DNA of 64,000 nucleotides from Mesaphorura yosii (GCA_009869945.1 WIXG01000051.1:1-64000), one strand, 5' to 3'. Shown: positions 1-11,623, counted from the stretch's first letter. Made by a program: numbers and translations. The notes: generated by a model not told the origin, from the sequence alone.

Positions 1-48
1 AAGCAAAATTTTGTTTTCGCGTGACTTCAGCAAAAGGAGATTCAAAAG
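1..48. repeat. Left arm of an inverted repeat flanking the first gene
   Basis: Bases 1-48 match the reverse complement of 1742-1785 with a 3-nt gap and only a few mismatches. Both share agcaaaattttgt and cagcaaaaggag. The arm starts at the window edge, so it may continue outside. The two arms enclose the first gene. This could be the ends of a mobile element or two scattered copies of one repeat family. Confidence 0.6.
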
Positions 49-71
49 GGAACCAATAAAAGTTACTTATG

Positions 72-97
72 CAAAAGTGAGTCCAGACTCACTTTTG
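72..97. repeat. Perfect 12-bp palindromic hairpin
   Basis: The arm caaaagtgagtc (72-83) is followed by a 2-nt spacer and its exact reverse complement (86-97). It lies 285 bases upstream of the first start codon, next to the left inverted-repeat arm. It could be part of a repeat end or a binding palindrome. Only the symmetry is certain. Confidence 0.7.
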
Positions 98-381
98 ATT
101 TGCTTTTACTGGTTCAAGTGCATCTCCAGTTCGAACTTTATTAATTCGGTTCGGTTTCCATGTACTACAAAATGAAGTTCGAAATGTTTGCACTCATGAT
201 AGAATTCTCTTTTACCAGCTTTACTTTTAGCAAAAGTTGCTTTCGCTATAAGCAATAGAAGTAGTGACAGCAACAATGCGAATTGAGCTAATGCGAATGC
301 AACTATTGTGATTTACGTCTTTGCTTCTACAATTAATTAGCTGAAGACGAGCCAAAGTATCCGTGCGACATTTCATCAAAT

Positions 382-1075
382 ATGGATCCCAAGCCTGTTT
401 CGAACGGTCATGCCCAAATGAACGGAAGAGGAAGCACTTTAAACGGCTACATTCCAACAATTGCAGCTCATATAGCTTTAGACGAAAAAGTGAGTCAATT
501 AAAGATTGGCTTCTTTCTGACGTTCTTACGCTCTAACAATTTGCACTTGACAATTTCAGGAAACGTCATTTGTTGAGCGTCACAATAACAATCGCCCCAT
601 CTCACCATCCCAGCTCAACACATCAACTCGTGATCTGGAATCGTTCAAGATGGCCTCACTCGACATGAGGTCATGGACAGAAATGAAACCAGTACGAACA
701 CTTGAAAGAGAAAGAACTGAAGCGAACAACTCCAGAAACAACAGCCTCCAAAGAAAGAAGTACCACAATCATAATCATTCAAACGCGACAAATAATCATA
801 ATCACAATCAGAATAATCTCAACTACAACAATCACAACCATTTCACTAATCCTATCCCACCGAGCGTAGGCATCAGTAACAACATCGTAAATGGTGGTCT
901 TGGAAGAGTTCGTGGACCGTACGTGTCCTGCAGCAGCGATGAGTTGGAAAATGATCTTGAGAACGATCACAGCATCAGCATTAAGGACACGAAGATATTC
1001 CCAAAAGAACATTACAAAAGTCGGAAGCATAGTTTAAGTCGTAGCAAGCGGTGCGGAATAGCTGTAGAAGGGTAA
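382..1075 (+). CDS. Orphan His/Asn-rich protein, 207 aa
   Basis: I do not recognise a family. Two exons (382-489, 560-1075) join in frame across a 70-nt GT-AG intron. An in-frame stop at 334 upstream supports the ATG at 382. The protein is polar: a Ser/Asn/Gly N-terminus, a middle block of repeated HNHN and NNHNHN units (about residues 107-135), an acidic patch (SSDELENDLEND) and a basic C-terminus (KSRKHSLSRSKR). No signal peptide, membrane segment or folded domain is visible. A possible poly(A) signal at 1838-1843 falls inside the right-hand repeat arm. Composition suggests a disordered, perhaps nuclear protein; function unknown. Confidence 0.6.
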
Positions 1076-2231
1076 AGGTGAAGCCCTTTGTCTTCGGTTT
1101 CAGCATCAGCATTAAGTGCCTTGTCAATTAAAATGTGATACTAGGTCGTTAGATATTGTACAAATCGCTGTAAAGTGTTAAACAAAGTTAGCAAAGTGAA
1201 TTATTCAGGTATTTTCGCTCAAGCGTTGTATATTATTCTAATTGCTGTGTTTTCTTATACCACTTCACTTGTTTTTCACTTGTGAATACCGCATGCGCAT
1301 TTCGTACATGATCTTCAGTTAGGCTTAATATTTGAATCTAATGATCCTCAAATGAGACCTTAATTATTTCAAGCACGTAAGATTTCTCAGTTTGTGTAAG
1401 GGGAAAGTATTTGATCTTGACTATTGACTGATGCACTGACAGGTATTTCCGTCGAACTTTTGTTTCCACCTCTAAGTTAATAATTAGTCCTTTAGGCTGC
1501 TACTTAGGACTTCACTTAGGAGTACTTTGCAAGACTTAAGAATTTGTCGGTCTCATTTGCTCGTTTTAAACCCACGATATTTATTGTCAAGTCCAGCGCA
1601 TTTACTTAAAACCTCTCTTGACTTATGTGTATAGGATTTGTAAATCATTCGAATTTGCGTGAATAATTGTATAGTTATGTTAAGTTATTTATTTCGTTTT
1701 GTTGAATCAGGAATTATAATCACCTGCCGACATTGTATGACAAAAGCTCCTTTTGCTGAGGTCACGTGACAAAATTTTGCTTTTGTATAAGTAACGAAAG
1801 CAAGAGAAGTAACAATGCGAGTGGAACTAAAGAAATGAATAAAGGTTCTCAAGCCATGAAATGCTTACTCTGACCTAGCGTATCTCATTGCATAGCAATT
1901 GCCTCACTCGTTCACTGATTGTGCACTCAATGATTTAATCCATAATTATTGGTTAATTCTACCCTTAACCCTGTCAAGTGTAAAAACTGAACACATTTTC
2001 GAAAGAAACGGATCGCATTTAGGACAGTTTAGTAGAAAGAAAAGCAGCACATATTCTGTGGGATTTTAAACGGGAGTGCGGGAGACGAAAGACGTTGTTG
2101 CTGTTTTAGTAAATTCTGTAAAACAGCAGTCCGTAGAATCCAGAGTGGACTGGCTCTTCATTCGTTTTGTTGGCTCCTGGAACTTGCTGGTGTACTGCAC
2201 TGTGTGCATTGCTTGATCATAAAATTAGTTA
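1076..2231 (+). other. 3' flank and intergenic region between the His/Asn-rich gene and ZNF511
   Basis: Holds the presumed 3' UTR, the right repeat arm (1742-1785) with related sequence to about 1850, and the ZNF511 5' flank. I see no open frame or RNA gene. Confidence 0.5.
1742..1785. repeat. Right arm of the inverted repeat flanking the first gene
   Basis: Reverse complement of the 1-48 arm, including a perfect gtcacgtgac palindrome. The sequence just outside it (gaaagcaa..gaagt..aacaatgcga, about 1796-1830) also resembles 241-285 in direct orientation, so the repeat family is present more than once here. Confidence 0.6.
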
Positions 2232-3464
2232 ATGATGAATATAGTAGAAATGTCGACCGACAACAAGACAGATCTTGGTGCTCGTGCTGCACTTGATGGC
2301 TCGGAATTCGTCACAGAAAAGCACAACAATGAGGTCTCAGTAAGCTCAGAATTCATTCGTGAGAACGTAATGGATGAAGAATCCAATCCGGGCCCCACTG
2401 CTGTCGCCCACAAAAAATTAAGAAGGGAACATTTGGAGATTGAAACCGAACTGGAATCTAAACTTCGTCGATGCGATGAGACTCCGGACAGCAGTTTAGA
2501 TGAACATAAGTAAGGAATAATGACTAAAAATCGTGGTGTAACCAATTAATTGATTATGGTGTCTGGTGTCATATTTTCAGGTACAGCTTATTCCCATGTC
2601 AAGCTCCAGGCTGCATTGAGCATTTTGAAACTATTAAGAAGTATGATGATCACTATCACGCCAAGCATTGGCACGTGTGCGGCGAATGCAAGAAGACATA
2701 CCCGACTGAACATTTGCTCGGCCTACATGTCCAGGAATGTCATGACATGTTCTTCAAAGTCAAATCAGAGAAGCAACCGATGGTAAGAAAGTAAATATTT
2801 GCTTTGATTTTTGTTCACGTTTATCCTACCTAATGTGATTTCCGTCTTGTTGCTTGTTTTCGTCCAGTTTGAATGTTATCTCCAAGTCTGCGCTCTGAAA
2901 TTCAACACACCGGACGAAAGGTTCAAGCATTGCGTAAATGATCATAAATTCCCGCAAACTTTCCTCCATTCAACGTCTAAGAGAGATTATTACCCTAAAC
3001 CTAAGCAGCCGAAGAAGAAGAGAAACACGAAGGAAAAACCCACGAAGGTTGAAGCTCACGACGAGACTGAAATGGAGGCAACGGAATGCTCAACTGAAGA
3101 AGCGATGGAAACTACCTCAATAACTTCGAAAGAGAAAGGCTCGATTTCTGGAATGCAAACGAGAACACAAACCAAGCAGAAGAAACCCATCTCACAACAG
3201 GAGAAGGCGAACCCCAAGAATTTAGGCACAGCTAAGAACCCCGGAATGCATATTCAATTTGGTCACACGAGCGCTGCAAGATTTGTGCCGCGATTTACGT
3301 TTGCCATGTCAAAGGAGAATGTGGGAAAGAAGAAAGAAGGCGGGGTCGAAGCTGACATGAACTTAACTCAAGTTAAGGCTGCTCTTGACAATGTTGAAGG
3401 GACCGTGCATGAAGTTCAGGTGTCGGAAGTGAATATAGCGAAGGTCAAGGATGAAAAAACATAG
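2232..3464 (+). CDS. ZNF511: ZNF511-like C2H2 zinc finger protein, 358 aa
   Basis: Three exons (2232-2509, 2581-2782, 2868-3464) joined by 71- and 85-nt introns. Three tandem C2H2 fingers occupy about residues 98-190: C-x4-C with H-x3-H (FPCQAPGC...), C-x2-C with H-x4-H (HVCGECKKTYP...), and C-x4-C with H-x4-H (FECYLQVC...). Finger order, spacing and the ECHD...F junction match ZNF511, a small nuclear protein of poorly defined function. The tail is longer than usual: a Lys-rich block (KPKQPKKKRNTKEK), an acidic Thr/Ser stretch and a basic end. Three in-frame ATGs (2232, 2235, 2250) make the exact start uncertain. AATAAA at 3652-3657 marks the 3' end. Confidence 0.85.
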
Positions 3465-4117
3465 CGAACACTGTCATTCAAGATTACCTAACTACCAAAA
3501 TTAAGGTTATCGCCGGTATTTTTCTTTAACGCCTAGAAAAAGGCTTGTTTTTTACTCCACGTTGTAATGATTGGTGCAGTCGTGTAAGAGATTCCAGTGG
3601 TCGATTTAGTTTACGAAACATTTTTGTTTAAGTAAGGAATGAAAGTGTCTAAATAAATAGTCTCAACAATTCAAAGTTTATTTACATTTACGTTGGACAC
3701 ATTTTGTCATCGAAAGCCCCGACGATTCATCAAAATGCGAGTGATTGAACGAATCAATGAACGCATATATGAACGAATGAACACTTTCAGTCCAATGACG
3801 ACGCGGCTAGCCAAATGTTTGAAATGCAACTGCGACGAAATTCAGAAGTTTGAATGTTGACATCAGATTAAGTGACTAATTATCAAAGGGGCTTGCCAAC
3901 AAGGACGAGGAAGATCAATAATTGTAAGTGAATCATAACCAACGAAATCCTTAATAATGGTCATAACCACAAGTTTACCTCTTCGGCGTCTTCGAACAGG
4001 CGTCTGACATCCGAGCATCCGTTTCCGCATCTGAGTCTAGCGAAAAGTTTTCAAAGTACTGGAAGTACCGCATCTGATTGGCACCTGATGCCAGAATAGT
4101 GCACACCAGATTCAGTG
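3465..4117 (+). other. Intergenic, ZNF511 3' UTR to CCCH gene promoter
   Basis: Contains the ZNF511 poly(A) signal and about 450 bases of unique sequence. A run of gaacgaat-like repeats lies near 3746-3782 (gaacgaatcaatgaacg). No gene seen. Confidence 0.5.
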
Positions 4118-5192
4118 ATGAATTCGTTGGTTGGGGATTACACCGATAGTGACGAAGAAGATGGTGTCAATGAGCAGAATAATGTTCAAGGCGTCTCCAC
4201 CTCCGAGCAGAAGAAACAGAGGTCCGCAACAACTGTCACACTTCCCGGGCGAGATTTCGGGGATCTTGAAGATGTATACGAAGCTGAAGATCAGTCAAGA
4301 GCAGGCGACGACGACAGTCTGGTCGAAGATGACAAGGAATACTTCGCAAACCGAACGCGCATAGAAAATCCTAATCCATTCCCGTGTGATAGTTCCGACG
4401 ACTCTAGTTCAGACGAAAAAACAGATACGCTCTCCAAATTAAATAGCCAGAAATCGTACGTGCAGCCTTCATTAGGACCGTGTCATTAGGCAATATATAA
4501 TATGCCACTAACTGGACTTGAATTCTTGTTTTTAGGAGCAGTGAAATTATATTGGAAAATCCGTTTCGGTCGTTTGGCGCTCCGATAACGGAAGTTAACA
4601 AGAGGGATTCAGTCTTCCAGATTCAGTTTTTGGAGGATGAACAGCAGAAGTCGGACGCTTTGCAGAAGCATGTGAAGGTAACACAAAGAGATTCAAATAT
4701 AATTTAAATTATTGAGTTAGTGCGTCGACCTCGACCTTCTCTCTTACGGTCATGACTTCGTTTCTCTTTCTTAAGATGACCTCAGTACCAGGTGGCAATG
4801 CAAAGATCAACGGGAAGAAAGTCTGTTGGAATTTTCGTAAAGGAAAATGCCGATTCGGACATAATTGCACCTACGGTCATGACTCTGATCTCCTAGTCAC
4901 GAAGAAGACTTCCGGCATTGGGACTACTGAAGCCGGAAGCGCAAAACCGTTCACAATGCAAAAAGCGCCGGTGAAAGCTGAACCTGAACATGAATTTGAT
5001 CCTACCACTGTAATCACGTCCACGAAGAGAAAAGAAAAAGTTAAGAACTTGTCAGATGACGAAGAAGCCATAGACGATCAGAGAAGCGATAACATGAAGG
5101 GCAAGAAAAAGAGAAAGCGTCTCGGTCTTACCCAAAGCCTCACGCCTGGAAAGAAATTGATGAAGGAATATTATAAAACAAAAAATTCCTAG
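4118..5192 (+). CDS. Single CCCH zinc finger protein, 298 aa
   Basis: Three exons (4118-4455, 4536-4677, 4776-5192). The first exon begins MNSLVGDYTDSDEEDG and is acidic and Ser/Asp-rich. Exon 2 carries a short conserved-looking segment, ENPFRSFGAP. Exon 3 has one CCCH finger, C-x7-C-x5-C-x3-H (VCWNFRKGKCRFGHNCTYGH), the RNA-binding type, near residue 170. A basic tail with KGKKKRKRLG and PGKKL looks like a nuclear signal. The layout (acidic N-terminus, one CCCH finger, basic C-terminus) suggests a nuclear RNA-processing factor, but I cannot name the orthologue. The start is the first ATG; a GTG sits just upstream in frame. Overlapping AATAAA signals lie at 5237-5246. Confidence 0.75.
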
Positions 5193-5626
5193 ACAGCTTC
5201 ATCTTGTACGCTGGTTTTGTGGTATTAAATCGTTTTAATAAATAAATCAGTTCTTTTATCGAACTAAAGTGATTTATTTATTGGCCAAAGTCAAGTACAA
5301 GCTAAAACAGAGAAGGGAGCGATATATAAAATTAAACCAGTTGCAATATTTTCATTTCAAGCAGTCAAAGCAAGGCTAAGTCCACTGACAAAGACGGAAG
5401 TCAAAGTCAGAGTATGTAAGAAGATCATAGTAAATATTAAACGTTGACTGTCGACTGTCAATAATAACTCCTCGATAGATACTCGTAACTCGTAATCATA
5501 AGACGATAAAACGGCAAGACCACCACGCCACGCCCGGCTCAAGGCTGGTCTTCGATGTTCGGCTAATACAAGCGTCTCTTTGCATCAGTAGCTCTCTTGA
5601 TTTGCAAAGCGTCAGAACTTGGCAAA

Positions 5627-6392
5627 TCAGTGAAATGTATCAAGCCTGTCGGAGAAATTATCGGATTCATTAACCACAAACCACAGAAAAGCGTGTCTGA
5701 CAAAACATCGAGAGTTTTCACCTTTTCCAGCAAATGCGTCTGAATTTCTTCTTTCATATCGCTTCAAGAATTTGCAAACGATGGCCATTGCAGATGGAAA
5801 GTCAATAGCATCTTGTTCTGGAAAAATGTGAGACACACAAGCACTGATTTGAACTTTAGAACTTCAAATATGCGACAGCACTTACGGTATTTCACCTCGA
5901 TAGATTTCGTCTTCGGATTCATGACAGTGTACTTTTGCTCTGAAAATATGCATTAGGTTACTGACAACATGCAAATTATAGCGTCCAAATTCGAATTTCG
6001 AATTCATGTTGTCCTCAAACCTGCCACATACTGATCCATGACTTCCTCGAGCTCTTCCTCTTGTGTGAAATTCGGAACCACGATGTTAACGATGCGTCTC
6101 ATGTCTTCACGAGTGACGGCTCTGGATCCAAGCTTATCGTACTCTTTGAACAAGGACTCCATCACTGAAATAAAGCAGAACTCGTCAACTTCAACAGTCA
6201 TGAACTTGGCCTGTTTTCGGTCACTTAGGTGCTAAGTGCACCGGATGCGAATGGCGCGTACAGCTTTTGGACTCGCGTTTGACTTTCTCTTCCTGCAAGA
6301 GACATAAACATAAACAACTCAGTCCACGTGCAACTATTATACAGATTGCAGAAACCGTTTTTGAGGGTACAAGCAGCAGGGAGGCTTACCAT
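5627..6392 (-). CDS. Unrecognised small acidic protein, about 140 aa
   Basis: Read right to left: exons 6390-6392 (ATG only), 6262-6292, 6021-6164, 5886-5939 and 5627-5817. All junctions keep frame. The middle exon is the clearest coding part: MESLFKEYDKL..., then VTREDMRRIVN and FTQEEELEEVMDQY, a helix-loop-helix pattern resembling an EF-hand-like or short helical module, without a canonical calcium loop. The end is uncertain. The last exon has a second open frame (5563-5757) that also looks protein-like, so a different splice could change the C-terminus. It converges on the CCCH gene, with TTTATT (reverse AATAAA) near 5274. No family recognised. Confidence 0.5.
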
Positions 6393-7338
6393 TGCTGACC
6401 AGGTTCAACTAAATGTGACGATTTACTCGGTTTTTCAAGCAACTTCACGTGTCAACGATGCAATTACGCTACGCTCCTGCACGAATACACGAAAGAAGGA
6501 TTAATTATGTGTTTTGGTTGGACGCTTGCTCGTGTAAACGTTCTTAACTGCTTGTCGAGAGAGTTATCCTAAACCAAATTCCTTCATGAAGAAAAATGTG
6601 AGACGAGATGAGAAAACGACACGGTTGAAAAATAGGAAACACGAAGTCGTTGTCTAAACAAATCTCGGTCTAGTGTGATACTCGTACGTAGCGTACGCGT
6701 GATAGGCGGTGGTTGATGGTGTCAGAGAATTAAAGTGGCTGGCGATTTGTTTTGTCTAGAAGAGACAGGACTGGAATGAAAACGATCGCGAAGAAATCGG
6801 TACCTTATATAAGTTCGCTTTCCTAAGAATGATTGTAATGTGGAGGCTTTATTTTTATCAGGCACAACGGAAGAGCCAAACAAAGCTGGCAAAATTTTTA
6901 GACGCAGCAGCAGAAGGATCAGAATTCTCATCTTTACATCCCCTGCTGATGCCCTGATCTCTGCTACTCTGGCTCAGCGGCAGTGGAATTTATGGCATTT
7001 CACGTTATGCCGTCTGGTATTCTTTTATGAGATATTCAGGTTTCTAGTTTTCTAGCCACCATCTTCGAGTAATAAGGGTTGGAATGTCAAAATACTAAAG
7101 TGCAAGATTGCAAATTGCATGTGGTTAAAAGTTAGGCAGTGATTCATTCAAGTTTAGTTGAAGCGATGAACGATTCTTCGGCGTCATTTGACTCTGAGTC
7201 TTGGCAATCAAAGGAAGGAAGTTCGAAAGCTCAGGTTGACAAACTCTTTGAAGTTTTATGACGAATTTCTCGCAGCAATAATTGGGCCCAGACTCAATCA
7301 TTGCAAAAAGTTGAATATTAGTGGATAATTGCAAACCT
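6393..7338. other. Intergenic, promoter side of the 140-aa gene
   Basis: Short open frames on both strands around 6722-7055 overlap each other and show no family match or splice support. I see no convincing gene. Confidence 0.4.
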
Positions 7339-7431
7339 TTACATAGCAGGATATTGACCATATTGGTGGCCGAAGAACATGAACTTGGCCTTTTCAGCCT
7401 CTTCTATTATGACACGAAATGATAGTCTTTG

Positions 7432-7619
7432 TTAATAATATGTCTTTTGTCTGATGATGGAAATAGCGATTAAGATCACAAATGCCCAAGCGAACTTGGC
7501 CTTGTCTGCGGCTACGGCTTCGCCTAGCGTCGGCGTCTAAAGCCAAATCTCATCCCTACCTGGATACACGAGCTGCCTGTGCCTCCCATGCACATTGAAG
7601 CGTGAAGGACAAACGCCAT
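7432..7619 (-). CDS. Doubtful small single-pass membrane protein
   Basis: A minus-strand ATG at 7619 opens a 20-codon frame that, after a 23-nt GT...AG gap (7537-7559), continues in frame for 34 codons ending in one hydrophobic helix (FAWAFVILIAISII) and RQKTYY. The gap is far shorter than other introns here, so the join may be wrong. Just downstream, 7339-7408 encodes EEAEKAKFMFFGHQYGQYPAM plus a stop, sharing A-(D/E)-KAKF and 12 identical bases with the first copy. This could be a small gene with alternative last exons, or chance. Confidence 0.2.
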
Positions 7620-10600
7620 TATTTTAATAAAATGCTCTCAAGTGTTCATTCGAAAGGAATGCCTCTGCAGCGAAGATAGAACAGAATGTCTCTTGTGCAG
7701 GTCTTGGAACAAAACGACAATAAAGCGATTTAACTAATGTCCCGTATCATTCTAATTCATTTTTCTAGTAGAATGATCTTATCCCTGTCCTTGTACTTTG
7801 TCGTGTATGATGCTGTGATACAATACAATGCACTGCACAGCAAATACTAGGGGCTATGACTATGAGTCACGGGTTAAATCTGCACGAATTTAGATTTTGG
7901 CATTTTAATGACCTGTGGACCAGCAACTTTACACTATAATTAGATTACGGAGTCCCCACGCGTACGTTCTTAGTTCTTATAATACGATAAAAGCGTTCTC
8001 AGTCTCAACTCTCACCAAAAGAATATGTTAAAATTTTCAAGATCGCGATCACACGATGGCTTGAGTGAGTCTTGAGAATGGTTTTCAACATGGCTCTAAC
8101 TCAGGATTGCCATTTCCATTTCCATAATCCATATTGCGTCTGGCATGTCGCGGCCTGCCTAATTTTAGTTCCTATTGCGCCACAGTTTAATGTTTTGGAT
8201 GCGTTTACGCTAATTTGAAATATGACATTACATTTGGGCCAGACACAATTTTATATGCCTGCGTCATGGTCGTCACTTTTCTGCTGACATTAACAATTCG
8301 GCAAAAAGCGTGGCAATGTTGACGAAATCACACGAACAGAAATCAGAAATCAGGATAAAGAAGCAAATATTCAACGATGCTGGCGAACTGAAGGCTCGAG
8401 AAGAGAAACCCACTGACGCGATGATGGGCGTCTGGTTTAGATATCTGGCTCCATATAATTTATTGCCAATGTCGAATTAGTCAGGGTAACTATTGAATCG
8501 CCTGCGCCTGTCATATCCAAAATCCAAGCTCCCGAGGAGTTCTGCGACGCACAATCGCATCATAATTTTAGCGCAAGGTTTTCACGTTCAATATTTTGAT
8601 GCTGGTCGATCTTTAAAATGTTCGGAATGGAAATACGCATTAAGATTACAGTTTCGATGTATTGAAATCAGTTGAAATATATCGACAGTCACAACGCAAA
8701 GCAACAAATGTGGTTTACTTCTTATCAATACGTATGCGCAAGGCGACGCTCTGAAATCGAGTTCACACCGGATATCAAAAGGATTTTCTCATTCATTTGC
8801 CTCATAAAAACCAGTCGGTTCTGGCAGAAGTCTTCGTTCTGTAAACACATTAGCGAATCTGCGAATAAGCAGGTTCAATAATTCTGGAATTTGCTGGCAG
8901 TTTGGAAAGTCTTACGCTTGAATGAATTAAAAGTTCTTGCCGAATGACAGCTGGAGACTGTTGATGACCCTGGAGTTCGAGACCTCTAATATCTTTGGTG
9001 CATCTCCTTTCTATCCATGCCATGTCGGGACCAAACCAGGCATGTGTAGTCTATCAAAAATGCTGTCACTGATTATAATTATCATTCGCACAAGATTACT
9101 AGTAAAACAATAAGACTGAGTTCATTTTCTGATAAACTGCATTTGAGACGTTACTTTTACTTTTAGCGGTGCAAAATACCAATCCCAGCTGCCGCTAATA
9201 AAAAATGTTGTTTGAAAGAAATATGCAGTAAAAATTCTTCTTGTAGCATGGTTTTCGAAAGAAAAGACGTTAAAATCTCATGAGACTCTAGACACTCTTG
9301 AGCTGAGAACATTCCAGATATTGTTTTGAGAACAATACGCTCGTGGTAGACATGCGAGTATTCTGCATCTAGGCCGAGTTCTGCTGCCCCGATTTAGAAA
9401 AGTATAGCCTCTAAATTAAATTGTCCGCAAAACAGAGGCACAGAATCAGGCTAAGTGCAAGTTTTCAAATTGGAACACCCGACTTGTTGTCTGCGATTAA
9501 AAATGCAAGTAAATCAGGTATCATTACAATGGAATCTGCAACTCTGCAATTCTCTGCATTTGAGTCTCATTTGCTGTGAATCAAATGCATATGACAATAA
9601 ATCATGGTTAAATTCATTGGTGGTGCAATGTGGTTAAATTCATTGTTCTGATCCATAATTCAGATCATCGCATGGCTCTTAATCTAACAAATCCACGCGA
9701 ATCCTTTGGGATAGGATAAGATGCACAGAATCTTGAATGGAATTGAATTTACAATCCGATCCATTCGAAATTCGCGAGGAGCCCGAGTCCGGTGCGGCTA
9801 GAGCATTTCAGAATAAGAAGAACGTGCCAGAAGTGATCGACGTAAATATTGTGGCTGGGCTAACGTAAATATTATCACAGCCATTGACAACTTATGGCGT
9901 CTCAATTCTCTTCTGATTGCAAGAAGCAGCCTAGGACAAGTTACACTAAGTTTTGTTAGCAATAATTTATGAGCTCATAAATCAAGACAGCAGTTACCCT
10001 TGAATTTTGTGTCGACCACAGCGATGTGGCGTCAGCCATCAGCGTGACATGGCAGCGTTCCCAGCCGAAAATATTTTAGTGTTCCGATAAAGTAAATTGA
10101 CATGTTTGAGAGCTTCGACGAATAATTTCATTCAGCGAACTTGATTCACGCGTCATAGGTCGTATCATCTCCAAACTGCGAAACCTGATTTAAGCAGTTC
10201 CGTTGGATTCACACGAGTTGAAATCGCTGTCACCGGTCCCGATCATCATCATCGCACATGATACAAGAACAGAACAATAATGTGCGACAGCGACAGAAAA
10301 GACAAGACGACAAGCTGGCGCTTTGAAATTTTATTTATTGGATCGAATGGATGCCAATTTCTCAATTACACTTCATTCCGCATTATCCAAATCTTCTGGC
10401 ACTTGCGGAGAGAATTCACGCTGACATTTATTGTCTTGCGAATGAAGCCGGGGAGAGATATACGGCCTGACTTTGGCAATAAACCTAGTTTCACCTCCTT
10501 CGCACACGAGTCAAAACACCATTACAACATTACATGCCTAATTTACATTTTCCATGGCGTGCGCGTGTGTGGATGTGGATTCGATTTTTGATAACGGCCA

Positions 10601-11490
10601 TAAAGCCAAGTGATGCACCCCAGCGACGTTTGCGTTGGTCGCCGATGAGGAGCGGCGGACGGATCCACGAGGATGACGGTGGCCTTATCGAATCAGAAAA
10701 ACCATGTGTCAGTTATGTAATTTCATAATCTTGCATTGCATTGCACGGGTTTCATTTCAATGCGCTGCGTTGAGCTCTTTAATTGTGAACAGAAAAAGCA
10801 TTGACCAAAGCGAGGACAGAGCTCAGGGTGACGTTCTTAATAAGCTTTTCTGAGGGTAAGGCGCACTCACACTCTGTTGCCTAACAATTTACGTGTTAAA
10901 TGATAGTGGGTCAAAGTGTGAGTGCGCCCTTACCTCAGCAAAACTTATTAAGAATGTCGCCCTTAGACCCTTGATTACAATCGTAGCAATCAGCAATTAC
11001 CATGAATCAAACGACAAAGCATTGGTTCATGTCTTGGTTCATTGCAGTCAGCTCTTATTCTGGCAATGCAGTTAGTCGTTGTTACCGCAGCACGTGGAAT
11101 TACTAAACAACGCGAGGTTTCATGTTCTAAACCAATTCCAAGAGCAAACGCACAAGAGGCAAGCGGGCTAAACACACGTTGAACAATTTCTGCACACTTT
11201 TTGCACGTAGAAATCGCTACTCATCCATCCCTCTGGATTTCATTATCTACGCCTTGCTTGGACGTTCTTGCATCATTGATCAGATGATCTACTGTTCTTC
11301 GTGCTTTGAATCTTACCCAGGTTAACTAGATTACAACGAGTTCAAAGCAGAGTCGAGGCTTTTCTACGATCTTGGCTTTGCCTTACGAAAGGATTAACAA
11401 TTAACACAGTGGACACTTAATCAACATCAAGTGAACTTTAGAAATTAACGAACGAAGACACGAACCTACACCCTGAGCTTTTCCAATATT
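7620..11490. other. Gene-poor 3.9-kb region
   Basis: No open frame here has splice support, a domain or a recognisable motif. The longest (10280-10591, plus) lacks any family feature. It holds the hairpin repeat at 10826-10964 and a 15-bp direct repeat (tggttaaattcattg near 9604 and 9631). The last part is the EMC7 promoter and leader. Confidence 0.5.
10826..10964. mobile_element. MITE-like inverted-repeat element, about 140 bp
   Basis: Two arms of about 50 bases (10826-10876 and 10913-10964) are inverted copies sharing ttcttaataag and gcgcactcacact, separated by about 36 bases. The whole would fold into a long hairpin. No coding capacity. Clear target-site duplications are not visible, so the family is open. 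A non-autonomous DNA transposon relic is the likeliest reading. Confidence 0.6.
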
Positions 11491-11492
11491 AG

Positions 11493-11583
11493 GTAAGCTT
11501 ACTTTTCGAACTTAGACAGTACGATTAAGTTCGTCAATTATTAATTTATGCTTATTGCGTTCTATTCTGTTGGTAATTCTTAG
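11493..11583 (+). promoter_or_regulatory. 5' UTR intron of EMC7
   Basis: A strong donor (ttag|gtaagc, 11493) and acceptor (ttcttag|gc, 11583) bound a 91-nt intron 40 bases upstream of the EMC7 ATG. Splicing removes upstream in-frame sequence, so the ATG at 11624 becomes the first in-frame start. Confidence 0.55.
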
Positions 11584-11623
11584 GCACATTTGCTACCCAA
11601 AGAATCTTGTCAAAATTGTCACC

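Noticed and set aside
9604-9645. 15-bp direct repeat (tggttaaattcattg)
   Set aside because: Only two short copies; no element boundaries, likely local duplication.
10280-10591. 103-codon plus-strand frame
   Set aside because: No splice support, no family motif and overlapped by another frame.
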